The notes under the pieces: generated by a model | What the model was told of the DNA's origin: nothing | Database searches by the model: none | What the model saw: the letters and a program-made list of their open reading frames with translations, nothing else | Source: Mya arenaria | Taxonomy: Eukaryota > Mollusca > Bivalvia > Myida > Myidae | DNA: 64,000 nucleotides | Reading direction: 5' to 3' | Assembly (NCBI RefSeq): GCF_026914265.1 | Contig: NC_069125.1 | Location: 65,895,479 to 65,959,478, forward strand | Shown here: positions 24,017 to 37,559 of the stretch, one piece after another | Numbering within the stretch: the stretch's first letter is position 1 | How the letters are laid out: the number at the start of each line of letters is the position of its first letter | Position numbers and translations under genes: made by a program

Positions 24017-27000
24017 GACAATAAATGGACGGTAACAGGATAGGTCAGTCCTGTGTATACGACAATGAATGTAGTGTAACGGGATAGGTCAGTCCTGTGT
24101 ATACGACAATGAATGGAGTGTAACGGGATAGGTCAGTCCTGTGTATACGACAATGAATGGAGTGTAATGGAATGGGTCAGTCCTGTGTATACGACAATGA
24201 ATGTAGTGTAACGGGATGGGTCAGTCCTGTGTATAAGACAATGAATGTAGTGTAACGGGATGGGTCAGTCCTGTGTATACGACAATGAATGAATTGTAAC
24301 GGGGTGGGTCAGTCCTGTGTATACGACAATAAATGAAGTGTAACGAGGTGGGCCAGTCCTGCGTATACAACAATGAATGGAGTGTAACGGGTGGGGTCAG
24401 TCCTATGTATACGACAATGAGTGTAGTGTTACGGGAAGGGACAGTCCTATGTATACGACAATAAATGTAGTGTAACGGGATAGGTCAGTCCTGTGAATAG
24501 GACAATAAATGTAGTGTAACAAGAAGGGTCAGTCCTGTGTATACGACAATGAATGTAGTGTAACGGAATGGTTCAGTCCTGTGTATACGACAATGAATGG
24601 CGTGTAACTGGAAGGTTCAGTCCTGTGTATACGGCAATGAATGTAGAGTAACGGGTGGGGTCAGTCCTGTGTATACGAAAATGAATGAAGTGTAACGGGG
24701 TGGGTCAGTTCTGTGTATACGACAATGAATAGAGTGTAACGGGATGTGTCAGTTCTGTGTATACGACAATGAATGGAGTGTAATGGGATTGGTCAGTCCT
24801 GTGTATACGAAAATGAATAAAGTGTAACGGGGTGGGTCAGTTCTGTGTATACGACAATGAATGGAGTGTAACGGGATGTGTCAGTCCTCTGTATACGACA
24901 ATGAATGAAGTGTAACGGGAAGGGTCAGTCCTGTGTATGCGATAATGAATGTAGTGTAACGGGTGGGGTCAGTCCTGTGTATACGACAATCAATGAAGTG
25001 TAACGGGATGGGTCAGTCCTGTGTATGCGACAATGAATGTAGTGTAACGGGATGGGTCAGTCCTGTGTATACGACAGTGAATTGAGTGTAACGGGATGTG
25101 TCAGTCCAGTGTATACGACAATGAATGTAGTGTAACGGGAAGGGTCAGTCCTGTGTATACGACAATGAATGTAGTATAAGGGGAAAGGTCAGTCCTGTGT
25201 ATACGACAATGAATGTAGTATAAGGGGATGGGTCAGTCCTGTGTATACGACAATGAATAAAGTGTAACGGGGTGGATCAGTCCTGTGTATACGACAATGA
25301 ATATTGTGTAACGGGATGGGTCAGTCCTGTGTATACGACAATGAATGGAGAGTAACGGGATAGGTCAGTCCTGGGTATACGACAATGAATGTAGTGTAAC
25401 GGGAATGGTCAGACCTGTGTATATGACAATGAATGTAGTGTAACGGGATGGGTCAGTCCTGTGTATACGACAATGAATGTAGTGTAACGGAATAGGCCAG
25501 TTCTGTGTATGTGACAATGAATGGAGTGTAACGCGATAGGTCAGTCCTGTGTATAAGACAATGATTTTAGTGTAACGGGATGGGTCATGCTGGGTTTCCG
25601 ACAATGAATGTAGTGTAACGGGATGGGTCAGTTCTGGGTATACGACAATGAATGGAGTGTAACGGGGTAGGTCACTTCTGGGTATCCGACAATGAATGTA
25701 GTGTATCGGGATGTGTCTGTTCTGAGTATCCGACAATAAATGTAGTGTAACGGGATGGGTCAGTTCTTGGTATCCGACAATGTATGTAGTGTAACCGGAT
25801 CGGTCAGTTCTGGGTATCCGACAATGAATGTAGTGTAACAGGATGGGTCATTCTGGTCTTCCGACAAAGAATGTAGTGTAACGGAATGTGTCATTCTGGG
25901 TTTCCTACAATGAATGTAGTGTCACGGGGTGGGTCAATCCTGAGTATCCGACAATGAATGGAGTGTAACGCGATAGGTCAGTCCTGAGTATCCGACAATA
26001 AATGTAGTGTAACGGGGTGGGTCAGATCTGGGTATCCGACAATGAATGTAGTGTAACGGGATTTCTCAGTCCTGGGTATCCGACAATGAATGTAGTGTAA
26101 CGGGATGTGTCAGTCCTGAGTATCCGCGATAAATGTAGTGTAACCGGATCGGTCAGTTCTGGGTATCCGACAATGAATGGAATGTAACGGGGTGGGTCAC
26201 TTCTGGGTATCTGACAATGAATGTAGTGTAACAGGATGTGTCAGTCCTGAGTATCCGACAATAAATGGAGTGTAAAGTATATGACAATGAATGCAGTGTT
26301 ACGGGATGGGTTAGTCATGAGTATATGACAATGAATGGAGTGTAAAGGGATAGGTCAAACCTGCGTATACGACAATGAATGTAGTGAACGGGATGGGTCA
26401 GTTCTGTGTATACGACATTTAATGGAGTGTAACGGGATGGGTCAGTTCTGTGTATACGACAATGAACGGAGAGTAACGGGATAGGCCAGTCCTGTGTATA
26501 TATCAATGAATGGAGTGTAACGGAATATGTCAGTCCTGTGTATACGACAATGAATGGAGTGTAACGGAATGGGTCTGTCCTGTGTATACCACAATGAATG
26601 CAGTGTAACGGGATGGGTCAGTCCTGTGTATACGACAATAAATGCAGTGTAACGGGATGGGTCAGTCTTGTGTATACGACAATGGCTGGAGTGTAACGGG
26701 ATGGGTTAGTCCTGTGTATACGACAATGAATGTAATGATACGGGAAGGGTCAGATCTGTGTATACGACAATGAATGAAGTGTAACGGGATGGGTCAGTCC
26801 TGTGTATACGACAATGAAAGTAGTGTAACGGGATGGGTCAGTCCTGTGTATCCGACAATAAATGTAGTGTAACGGAATGGGTCAGTTCTGGGTTTCCGGC
26901 AATGAATATAGTGTAACGGGGTGGGTCAGTTCTGGGTATCCGACAATGAATGTAGTGTAAATGGAAAGGTCAGTCCTGTGTATACTATAATAAATGTAGT

Positions 27001-29190
27001 GTAACTGGATGGGTCAGTTCTGGGTATCCGACAATGAATGGAGTGTAACGGGGTGGGTCACTTCTGGGTATCCGACAATGAATATTGTGTAACGGGATGT
27101 GTCAGTCCTGAGTATCCGACAATAAATGGGGTGTAACGTATATGACAATTGATGTAGTGCAACGGGATGGGTCAGTCCTGCTTATACGACAATGAATGTA
27201 GTGAACGGGATGGGTCAGTTCTGTGTATACGACAATGAATGGAGTGTAACGGGATGGGTCAGTCCTGTGTATACGACAATGAATGGAGTGTAACGGGATG
27301 GGTCAGTCCTGTGTATACGACAATGAATGTAGTGAACGGGATGGGTCAGTTCTGTGTATACGACAATGAATGGAGTGTAACGGGATGGGTCAGTCCTGTG
27401 TATACGACAATGAATGGAGTGTAACGGGATAGGCCAGTCCTGTGTAAGCGACAATGAATGGAGTGTAACGGGGTCGGTCAATACTGCGTATACGACAATG
27501 AATGGAGTGTAACGGGATAGGTCAGACCTATGTATACCACAATGAATGCAGTGTTACGGGATGGTTCAGTCTTGCGTATACCACAATGAATTCAGTGTAA
27601 CAGGATGGGTCAGTCCTGTGTTTACGACAATAAATGCAGTGTAACGGGATTGGTCTGTCCAGTGTTTTCGACAATGAATGGAGTGTAACGGGATAGGTTA
27701 ATCCTGTGTATACGACAATGAATGGAGTGTAACGGGATGGGTTAGTCCTGTGTATTCGACAATGAATGTAGTGTAACGGGATGGGTTAGTCCTGTGTATC
27801 CGACAATGAATGTAGTGTAACGGGATGGGTTAGCCCTGTGTATATGAAAATGAATGGAGTGTAACGGGAAGGGTCAATCCTGTGTATACGACAATGAATG
27901 TAGAGTAACGGGATAGGTCAATCCTGTGTATACGACAATGAATGGAGTGTAACGGGATGGGTTAGTCCTGTGTATTCGAAAATGAATTGAGTGTAACGGT
28001 AAGGTTCAGTCCTGTGTATCCGACAATGAATGGAGTATAAGGGGGTAGGTCAGTCCTGTGTATCCGACAATGAATGGAGTGTAACGGGATGGGTCAGTCA
28101 TGAGTATCCGGCAATGAATGAAGTGTAACGGGATGGGTCAGTCATGAGTATCCGACAATGAATTAAAGCGAGTTGATATATGAATTAAATATGGAAAATG
28201 TATTTGGAGTTACGTTTTAATATGTTATAGATAGGGGACGAGAACCCCACCCGGTTAGTGTAACGGGATAGGTCAATCCTGGGTATCCGGCAATGAATGG
28301 AGTGTAACGGGATGGGTCAGTCCTGTGTATACGACAATGAATGTAGTGTAACGGGATTGGTCAGTCCTGTGTATACGACAATGTATGTAATGTTACGGGA
28401 TGGGTAAGTTCTGCGTATCCGACAATGAAAGTAGTGTAACGGGATGAGTCTGTCCTAAGTTTCCGACAATGAATGGAGTATAACGGGATGGGTCAGTCCT
28501 GTGTATCCGACAATGAATGGAGTGTAAGGGGATGCGTCAGTCATGAGTATCCGATAATGAATGGAGTGTAAGGGGATGGGTCAGTCATGAGTATCCGACA
28601 ATAAATGTAGTGTAACGGGATAGGTCAATCCTGGGTATCTGGCAATGAATGAAGTGTAACGGGGTGGGTCAGTCCTGAATATCCGACAATAAATGGAGTG
28701 TAACGGGATAGGTCAATCCTGGGTATCCGGCAATGAATGAAGTGTAACGGGGTGGGTCAATCCTGGGTATCCGGCAATGAATGAAGTGTAACGGGGTGGG
28801 TCAGCCCTGAGTATCCGACAATACATGTAGTGTAACGGGATGGATCAGGAGTATAAGGGGATGGGTATGTTCTGCGTATCCGACAATGAAAGTAGTGTAA
28901 CGGGATTGAGCAGTCCTGTGTATCCGACAATGAATGGAGTGTGACGGGATTGGTCAGTTCTGGGTATCCGACAATGAATGTAGTGTAACGGGAAGGGTCA
29001 GTCCTGTGTATACGACAATGAATGGAGTGTAACGGGATGGGTTAGTCCGTTGTATACGACAATGAATGGAGAGTAACGGGATAGGTCAGTCCTGTGTATA
29101 CGACAATGAATGGAGTGTAACGGGATGGGTTAGTGCTGAGTATCCGACAATGAATGGAGTGTAACGCGATTGGTCAGTCATGGGTATCTG
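24017..29190. repeat. 44-bp satellite array, about 117 copies
   Basis: Unit read as TGAATGTAGTGTAACGGGAT + GGGTCAGTCCTGTGTATACG + ACAA (44 bp), repeated head to tail for 5.2 kb. Two unit types alternate in blocks: GTGTATACGACAA, and GGGTATCCGACAA (dominant at about 25560-26260 and in much of 28000-29000). One break of about 90 bp lies at 28163-28256, an unrelated AT-rich insert. Open frames in the array are by-products of periodicity. It lies directly after duplication copy A, between it and the Harbinger element. Confidence 0.95.
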
Positions 29191-29762
29191 GGAGAACATG
29201 CATTGTTTTCACGAGATATTTTAATACACATATATTTAATTATTTTTATCTAAAACAGCTGTCACCGCAAAGAAACAATTGCTCTTCATTCGTTGCACAA
29301 AGTTGTTTCTAAAAAAAATGACATTACTGCCCTTGAGAAAACGATTATACACTGAAATAAAACCAATTCTTATTTTCCCAGTTTCCCCTTTTTGTATATC
29401 CCGTTGTCACCCATAAGATATCCCTCAAACAATGATCCGACTTTGATTTGTGCATCTATAATTCAAATAGTAAAAGGTAATGTATCAAACAATTTAAATT
29501 AAACAGCGCATGCATACATTTGAAAACATTACAAGAAAAAAAAATGAATCAGCATTGGACTAAAAACGTATCAAGTTTGTTTTATCCAGGGGCGTAGCCA
29601 GCGTTACGCACTTACGTATATGAGTAACATCAATTTGAAAAATGAAAAAAAAAATGTCCAAAAATTGCATTAAAGTCGAGCGTTAAGCTAAAAAATGATA
29701 TCAAAATAAAAGGAAGATCAGCTAAAGTAAGCATTGCTTCTCTGTGCTAGATAGCTTACTGA
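29191..29762. other. No gene seen between satellite and Harbinger element
   Basis: AT-rich sequence with 'GGGGCGTAGCCAGCG' at about 29590 and several CGTAAG words near the right end that may belong to the degraded end of the Harbinger element. No exon was recognised. Confidence 0.5.
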
Positions 29763-29944
29763 GTTTTACTAAAGGACTTACGTAAGCGTAACTCCAATAT
29801 TTCCGTAAGTTTTTGCGTACGCACAATTTTTTAGCGTAACTGCGTCTTACTAAATAGTTCGTACGTACGTATGCACGTAAGTTTTTGCGTAAAACTACGT
29901 TAAAAAAAAGCATCCGTAAGTTTGTTATGAAAAGCGTAAATATG

Positions 29945-32362
29945 GCCGACGGATGAGATCCCCGACGTCGACAACCCCGTAATTTTCGCGATAGAGTAGA
30001 TTTGTTAATAATTTGAACGATAGTGAGGTAAAACTAAAGTACAGATTATCCAGGCAGCCAATAAATGATTTGCACGACCTCATTGAAGACGACATTAAAC
30101 CAAAAACCATGCGAATTCATGCCACTCCAGTGATGACAAAGGTAAAAAATGTTTATATTTGATGAGATAAAATCTGATGGTACAGTAAGCGTTTCAATAG
30201 CTCATTTCTATAGCTCGTTTCTATAGCATTAAGTTCTTTCATGATAGCCTCCCTTTCTCAGATCTGACCTTCACCTTGGATGTGTCAACGCTTGAAACTG
30301 TTGTTTTACAAACTTTCACATAACTTTCTTTTCCAACTGATTTGAAAACAAAGGCATCGGAGGAGCACATCGTAGATATTAAATCATGGTTTAAACGTGT
30401 TTTGAAAGACTGTGGATTGTTTTTATCAACGTACTGTAATGTGAAATTTAAATTTTTATCCGAATATTCTCTCTATCCGGATGAAGGAAACGAGTGTCTG
30501 AGATTTAAAAAAAGTTGTTTGTAATAGTGTTTGTGCTTTATTTCTTTTGGGTGTCATTTAATCCCAATATGTGATATTGCATGACATTCATTTATTTGCA
30601 ACTTATAATCTACAAACTGAAATGTGCTGTGTACTGGAAATATTTTAGTCTTGGCTCTTGCCGCAATGGCACATCTAGGTAAACATCATTTTACCGGTAA
30701 TTGATACAAATAGAGTCACTCAGGTAGGGTTTTCGCTTATTGTTGCGCTTTTCTTCCAAAAACTTTGTTGCAACACAATCGTTGTTGCCTTGATTACTTC
30801 CAAACTCTTCTGTAATCAACCTCATATTCTCCTTTCATTTCAAAATCTACCGTTTTATTTTAAAAATGCATACAATGATACATTAATACAAACATTTAAT
30901 GCCGGGAAGGAAACGCAACGATGTCATTTAGTTTAGTTCTCAGTATGATGTCATTTGGCTAAAATTTAATGTGGTTATCGGGTAAGCTATCGATAAGCAT
31001 AAAACTTGTTGTTTTTTCAGTGCTGTATGTCTAGTTCAAAATTTTGATATATACATGTTACCGGTACCCACATATTACCTTCATTTTATATATGTATGTT
31101 TCAAAAAGAAGTGTTATATTATATTAAATTGTTTTGTTCTTTGTTGTACCGGAAGCTCCTCATAACACCGCAGTTGTTGGCGAAAGGGGAATTCTAAAGT
31201 GAGGGTGGACTTGTTTATGGCGTCTCCAGAAGCTCTGTATGTGTATGATACTATCTGTTTGGCAAGTAAGTAAAACTTCATGCTGATCATTTAATGATTT
31301 CAATAATTTATTTGGTGTTGCATGAAAATGAAATTTTAAAGATGTATCAAACTTTTTTTTAACATACATTTGAAATATATATAATTAAATCCAATATGTG
31401 ATATTGGATCTTGAAAATTCATACACATTTTCCTACTAATTATGTTCTTTCTCATCAAGAAAAAATAGGCTCTAAGCATGGGCAGTGTAATTGTTAATCA
31501 TAAATATTTCATAGAAAATAATAATTTAAGTTAATATAAATAGCCTGGATGGGTTCCACTTTGAAGTTGTGGATACTGTTTTGTGAGCAACAATGACAAT
31601 GTTAATGTGCACATTCCATTGTCTTTTTTCAGTAATGTATTCAACTTTATGACAGGCTTACTAAATAGATTTTATACCTATAAAAGCAAAGCCAATTTAG
31701 ACAATTAGGAACATTCTTATTCATGAAATGAATTAAATCACCTTTTTCAGTTAAAAGTTGACATACAGTCTTTCAATGAATTACATTAAAACTTGTGGAA
31801 TAGTCAAGCAGGCTATTTCTATGTTCAACAGGTTTTTTTATAAACCATTCCTGTTCAATGTAACTTAATCATAATGGAAAGCTAGTTAGCAAGTCTGTTG
31901 AATATTATAATTTTACTGCTCACTTGAAATTTTGTACCAATAGTTTTAATTCTTATGTAATGTAGTGGAATTGTGTTATAAACATCCAAATAGTAAAATA
32001 TCCTATAAAAATATATTTCTTTGATAAAAGTCTTCTCACCTGGAAGCATATTATAGAAAGCCATAAGGCATTTCATCTGTTATATGTTATTTTCCAATGA
32101 ACATTTTTTCTATATTTAAACAAAATCATTTATTTTTAATCAGATGCCTTCATAAAACAGGAGGATTTTTGCAGATCACCCCAGAGAAGTTTGCTGCACA
32201 GCATTATTGTGCATTGATGGAGGGGTGCAGTTTGATGGACAGATTCAAGTTGCACCAGGAAATGCACCACCACACTTGTGGCTAGTTGACCCAAATGACC
32301 AGAGGGCAAGAGCAGCCCTCATTGCCAGATTTCAATATAAATACCCTGGATGTGTTAGTTAG
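29945..32362 (+). pseudogene. Harbinger transposase remnant (HARBI1-like)
   Basis: The N-terminal part at 29960-30141 reads PRRRQPRNFRDRVD, then YRLSRQPINDLHDLIEDD and IKPKTMRIHATPVMTK, the usual start of PIF/Harbinger transposases. A stop precedes it and the frame changes between the two parts. It ends at a GT. The C-terminal part at about 32160-32362 has LQITPEKFAA in one frame and NDQRARAALIARF before the stop at 32360-32362 in another, as in transposase tails. I found no convincing DDE core between them; 30142-32141 otherwise shows nothing coding. It is a decayed plain DNA-transposon gene. Confidence 0.6.
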
Positions 32363-34112
32363 TCATCCAAAACATTTATTGTTATTTAAACATTTATTGT
32401 TATTTTTGTCTTCACAAGTGTCAAAATGCTTACCATTCCATTTTTAATGAACTTTTGGTTATTAAAAACTGTTATTTTTTCTTTTATAGTTATTTTGAAC
32501 AATTTCAACCGTTTAAATTGTAATGAATAGACATTTGAGGTTATTTTTTAAACATTGTTAACTTAAAAAATACTTTGATTTTGTAATCTGTTGAATGATG
32601 TTTCTCTTACAGTATTTATGTAATGTGATTTTTGTTCTGATTTCTTGCCCACTTGTGAATGTATTAATTTGATATGTTTATATACAGTAAAATACTTATT
32701 GACATAGGGTATATGTTTGTTTTATAAACTGTCTTGTTTCCCAAATCAACATTACTGAGTGTTGATGTGGAAAATCACAAAAGTAGTTTTGGATTGAATC
32801 CAAGATCTCATAGTTTGTAGGCAGGTCATGTTCCTCTGTATAATGGTAAACAACAAAAACTCATAATACTGTCAAGGGTAGTTATTGCACTTAGTTTTTT
32901 TTGCATTGTTGGTGGCACCATTTTTGCAGTATGTATTGAAGTAAAAGCAATCAAGAGGAATAAAATGTCATTCTAGGGATTTTATTAATTATTCAATACA
33001 AAATAGAAAGTGTGCATCTCAATATCTCAATAACATGAAGTGTTTGTGCTAATATTTGAATTCCATAGATGTATCATTATTATTATTTCAACAAAGTGAA
33101 AAGACAAAGGTAAAACATATCTATCTGTGAAATAAGTGAAAACTTTATTTGTGTGAATTTAAAATTGACATTTTACATCAAGTTTAACTTGAAAAACAAC
33201 AACACAATAGTAGCAATCATTATCAGAAAGGGACTGTTAATAGATTATTTATTTTCAAATTGTTGAAATTGAATTATTTTACCAACTTTTATGAAGAAAG
33301 ACCAAAAAGCAACTGCTATAATCATATGAACAACATTTTAATAGTAAATCTAAGCCTAAAATGATTTAATTTTAAATAGCCTGACTTTGGCAAAATAAAG
33401 CATTTTATGCCATATTTTCTGAGCTTATTTAAACTTTTGTAGTGTTTTATCATTGCTACAAGCATTTTGTTCACATTTCATAGGAAATAAAAAAATCAAT
33501 GTCTAACCATATAAAACATGAACAAGTCCCTTTAAAAATGATTATACATGAATTTGATGCGGTATCATTTTGATAATCACTGACATTACTTATGGAGAAG
33601 ATGATTATAACAATGAACAAAACAGTACATGAAGGCTGACAATCATAAATATGTTAAAATAGTGTTGACAGTATAAATAACAATTTAAAAACACATTTAC
33701 AAAACAAATAAATTGACATATTATCTCTCTAAACAATAACCAATTTACACATTCAGCTATTGGTAAAAAAATACCATATCATAAAATGTATGATTATGAG
33801 CCCCTTTTTTGTGATTACAATGTTTGATAGATGTCACTTTAAATGAAAGTGCTTTTCCATATGTATTTTAATATTAGATTTATACTTGAATATGAATAGG
33901 TTGACAGGTAAATAAAGATTTATTAAATGCAATAGTGAATAAAATATGAAAAGCTTCAAGTGTCAGCAATATTTAAGTGGATTGTGAGTTTTTTAAGTAG
34001 ATAAAATAATCAAAGACTTCCAGGTATATGATTCTACTATAAGACTTCAAAGGTTTATGTTAGAATGTTTGTTGATTTAAAACAGTTGCTGAGTCACATT
34101 TTATTTAAGTTA
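32363..34112. other. No gene seen; interior of the Harbinger element
   Basis: About 1.75 kb of strongly AT-rich sequence between the convergent transposase and Myb-like remnants. No open frame, tandem array or inverted repeat stood out. Confidence 0.5.
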
Positions 34113-35078
34113 TCATTCATGAAATAAATTGTAATAAAGGAGACAGTCAATTGTCAGTTTTTGTTGATGTAATATTTGCTCATAGAGCTCACTCTGGCAT
34201 TTAAGAAGTCTTTTCAAGTTGCTTGTAGATGGAATCTTGGAAACTCTTGTCAATTTTGCTGCAGTTGGTGTTGTACTGAAATATAAAAATACACCCATTT
34301 ATATAAGTACTTTTTTCAAAGTCTTACTTAGTCTTTAAAAAAAGAATTTCAAATGTAAAAATATTTAGACAGAAAGGTACTGTCTGACCTATAATTTTAT
34401 GCATAAATATCTTAATAGCATGTACAAAAATCTGAGTACTTGCTCCAGTGACCACTTTGGTGTGGCTTAAAGTTTCATTTTAATATATATTTTTCACAGT
34501 TTTGGGGTTTTGATAGTAACTGTTTAACCTTTTGTATCCATTGCATGACTCTTTTGGCATGAAGACACTGCCATAACACAGTCTGTCTCAAGTTTGTATG
34601 TTTACTTAGTCATATTTTGTGTTCTACCTTTTTGGAATCATGGCAGCCCCCTGGGACATTGCAGGAAACACTATGTTGGAGGTAAATTGACATAACTGCA
34701 AACGATGAACATGTAGCTGTTTTGGCAGTATGGTGCAGCACCAAAGATGATGGACTTGTTTCTGCAGTAAAATATATTCACATATAAATACATAAGTGTT
34801 ATTTAAAATAAAAAATATACATATAAATGACCTGAGAATCACCAATTCTTTTAGAATAACATCATTATATGCTCATTTTTATTCAAATTTAATAACACCT
34901 TTATTAAAAAAATATTGACCGATACATCCATGATATTCATTTGAGGCAGGTAAGAAATCTTACTATTTTAAGTAAAGGTGTCAACCCCAGAAAAAAAACT
35001 ATGGCTTAATCACCAATCAGCTGAATCATCTGTAAAACAATTTTACCAAATTTCCAAAAAAGCATCTTGTAATGGAAT

Positions 35079-35443
35079 TTTAAAGCTGCACTCTCACAGA
35101 TTTACCATTTTTGCAACTTTTTTTTATTTTTTGTCTTGGAAAGGGCAATGTTTTGCATAGATATATGTAAACCAATGATAGAAGATTGCTGACAAAAAAA
35201 TCAGATCGTATATTTTCATTTTTCCGAAAATTAATATTTTATGGCTTAGACCGTTAGTAACAGTTAATGAAAAATGCATAAAACATCAATTTTGGAACTT
35301 ATTTATTAAAATCTGAGATCTAATATTTTGTCAGCTGTCTTATATAACTGGTTTAAAAGGATTTTCGCAAAAATTGGCTCGTTTCAAGACAATAAAATAG
35401 AAAAGTTGTCAAAACGCTCAATCTGTGAGAGCCCAGCTTTAAA
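35079..35443. mobile_element. About 365-bp MITE with TTTAAAGCTG...CAGCTTTAAA ends
   Basis: Left end TTTAAAGCTGCACTCTCACA; the right end reads inward as TTTAAAGCTGGGCTCTCACA when reverse-complemented. The inverted repeats are about 25 bp with few mismatches. No coding capacity. The extremities fit a TTAA- or TA-type target, but the exact target duplication is ambiguous because it merges with the inverted repeat. It is nested in the Harbinger element. Confidence 0.7.
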
Positions 35444-35829
35444 TATGTATTAACAAAACAATAACTTTAACGTGATTTTAACTATAATTGTAAGATTCCT
35501 GAAATAATTAAAGATGAAAGATAAGTTGCAAATAAGTAATACTTTACCTTCTCCTCCTGCTCATTGAACTTTGGAGGAGTCACCCCGTAGATATATAGGC
35601 CAGAAGTGGCCCTTCTATGTATCAGAACAGATACGGAGTCACACCACCTGTCAGCGCTGCCATCTGACGCCTCCTCTTCACGTCCATCTTGATGTTGGTT
35701 AATTTCTTATTAAACTCATCAAGAGTTCTAATGCAGACACCCTGGGCATTCAGTCTGAAAGTCAAATATTTTTTTCTTTAAATTTTATTACTAAAGCTTC
35801 TTAGACTAGAGGATATCAGGGACGGGCGG

Positions 35830-36525
35830 TAGTCTAAAATAATAGACGTGTTATACGGGATTCTTCCAATCCCTAACGTCTATACGGGAATGTGCAAAAA
35901 ACGGGGGTGTTATAAAAATATTGAAATTGTTTTAAGTGAAGTATTTTAAGGTTGAAATTGATCATAAAGAGTTATATTCATATTTTACCATGTAAGTGAA
36001 ATGTTATTTTGCACTGAACAAGCATTTAATGCATTAAAACATGTTGTTTACCTTTCCAATAAAACGAAAGTTGACTGACACAGACAACAATTATGCGAAG
36101 GGGAACAACTCGATACAATCGTAATAACTCGGCCTCCTCCGACAAAGCTTCGAGATAGACCTCGTATACAATCGTTACAACTCGGCCATGGCCGAAATGT
36201 TCCGAGCGATTTAAAACTGTGCCCTAAAGCCTTGCAGGTGCCCTTCATGTATATATCGTAATGTTTTGACAGAATGAAATGAAGAAAAGCCGCCAAACTC
36301 ATAATTATAAGTTGGATATTTATTTTGTGTGTACGGAACTAATATAAAATAACATTATCTGGTAATATTTCTTGTTTTTATGATATTTTATAGACGCTAT
36401 ATGCTTTAACCCGGAATCCTGATTGGAACAACTACCCACTTTTGATACTTAACAATTTGTACATGAAGGATTTGCCATATCAAAAATCTAAAAAAAAATC
36501 CGTCAACGTACAATTATTTGGACTA
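35830..36525. mobile_element. 696-bp MITE with 10-bp target duplication, copy 1
   Basis: Left end TAGTCTAAAATAATAGACG; right end, reverse-complemented, TAGTCCAAATAATTGTACG. It is flanked by GGACGGGCGG at 35820-35829 and 36526-36535, a perfect 10-bp direct repeat. It has no transposase. A 10-bp duplication points to Mutator-like mobilisation, but this is inference. By eye well over 90% identical to copy 2 at 36871. Confidence 0.85.
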
Positions 36526-36870
36526 GGACGGGCGGGTGCTATGATCAAAACATACTAACAATAAATTGTGAAAGAAAGAGTGTGTGCCCGACGGCTGACA
36601 CTTAAAATACTAGTTCTGGCTTCCATAACTTTAATGTTGATATTTATTTGTTTGATGTTTACAACACACGTCCAAAAATGTAATATATAACGTGTTCGCT
36701 GAAGTTCTTTAGCTATACAAATACATGTGTAACTTACAAATTAACATATATGGATACCTTTGTGAAACAAATCGTTACAATATTTGAATAAAACAACTAT
36801 ACTTATATAAAAAATCAGTATAAAACTGTAACATAGTAGCTGATTGTCGTCATCCGTCATAGTCAAAGTT

Positions 36871-37559
36871 TAGTCTAAAATAATAGACGTGTTATACAGG
36901 ATTCTTCCAATCCCTAACGTCTAAACGGGAATGTGCAAAAAACGGGGGTGTTTTAAAAATATTGAAATTGTTTTAAATGAAGTATTTTATGGTTGAAATT
37001 GATCATAAAGAGTTATATTCATATTTATCCATGTAAGTGAAATATAATTTTGCACTAAACAAGCATTTAATGCATTAAAACAAGTTGTTTACCTTTCCAA
37101 TAAAACGAAAGTTGACTGACACAGAAAACAATTATGCGAAGGGGAACAACTCGATACAATCGTAATAACTCGGCCTCCTCCGACAAAGCTTCGAGATAGA
37201 CCTCGTTACACAATCGTAGCAACTCGGCCATGGCCGAAATGTTCCGAGCGATTTAAAACTGTGCCCTGAAGCCTTGCAGGTGCCCGTCATGTATATATGT
37301 TTTGACAGAATGAAATGAAGAAAAGTCGTCAAACTCATAATTATAAGTTGGATATTTATTTTTTGTGTACGGAACTAATATAAAATAACATTATCTGGTA
37401 ATATTTCTTGTTTTTATGATATTTTATAGACGCTATATGCTTTAACCCGGAATCCTGATCGGAACAACTACCCACTTTTGATACTAAACAATTTGTACGT
37501 GAAGGATTTGCCATATCAAAAATCTAAAAAAATCCGTCAACGTACAATTATTTGGACTA
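36871..37559. mobile_element. 689-bp MITE with 10-bp target duplication, copy 2
   Basis: Same ends and interior as copy 1. It is flanked by AGTCAAAGTT at 36861-36870 and 37560-37569, a perfect 10-bp direct repeat different from that of copy 1, so the two are independent insertions and not a local duplication. It lies in the intron of the Myb-like remnant. Confidence 0.85.

Noticed and set aside
25365-27481. Open frames of 60-120 codons inside the satellite
   Set aside because: They show the same short peptide repeated out of the 44-bp unit, with no start context or homology.
24017-29190. 44-bp array as a CRISPR-like array
   Set aside because: The units are head to tail with no unique spacers, and the setting is an animal genome.
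36048-37338. Paired minus-strand frames of 68-84 codons
   Set aside because: They lie inside the two MITE copies and differ in length between copies; there is no known similarity.
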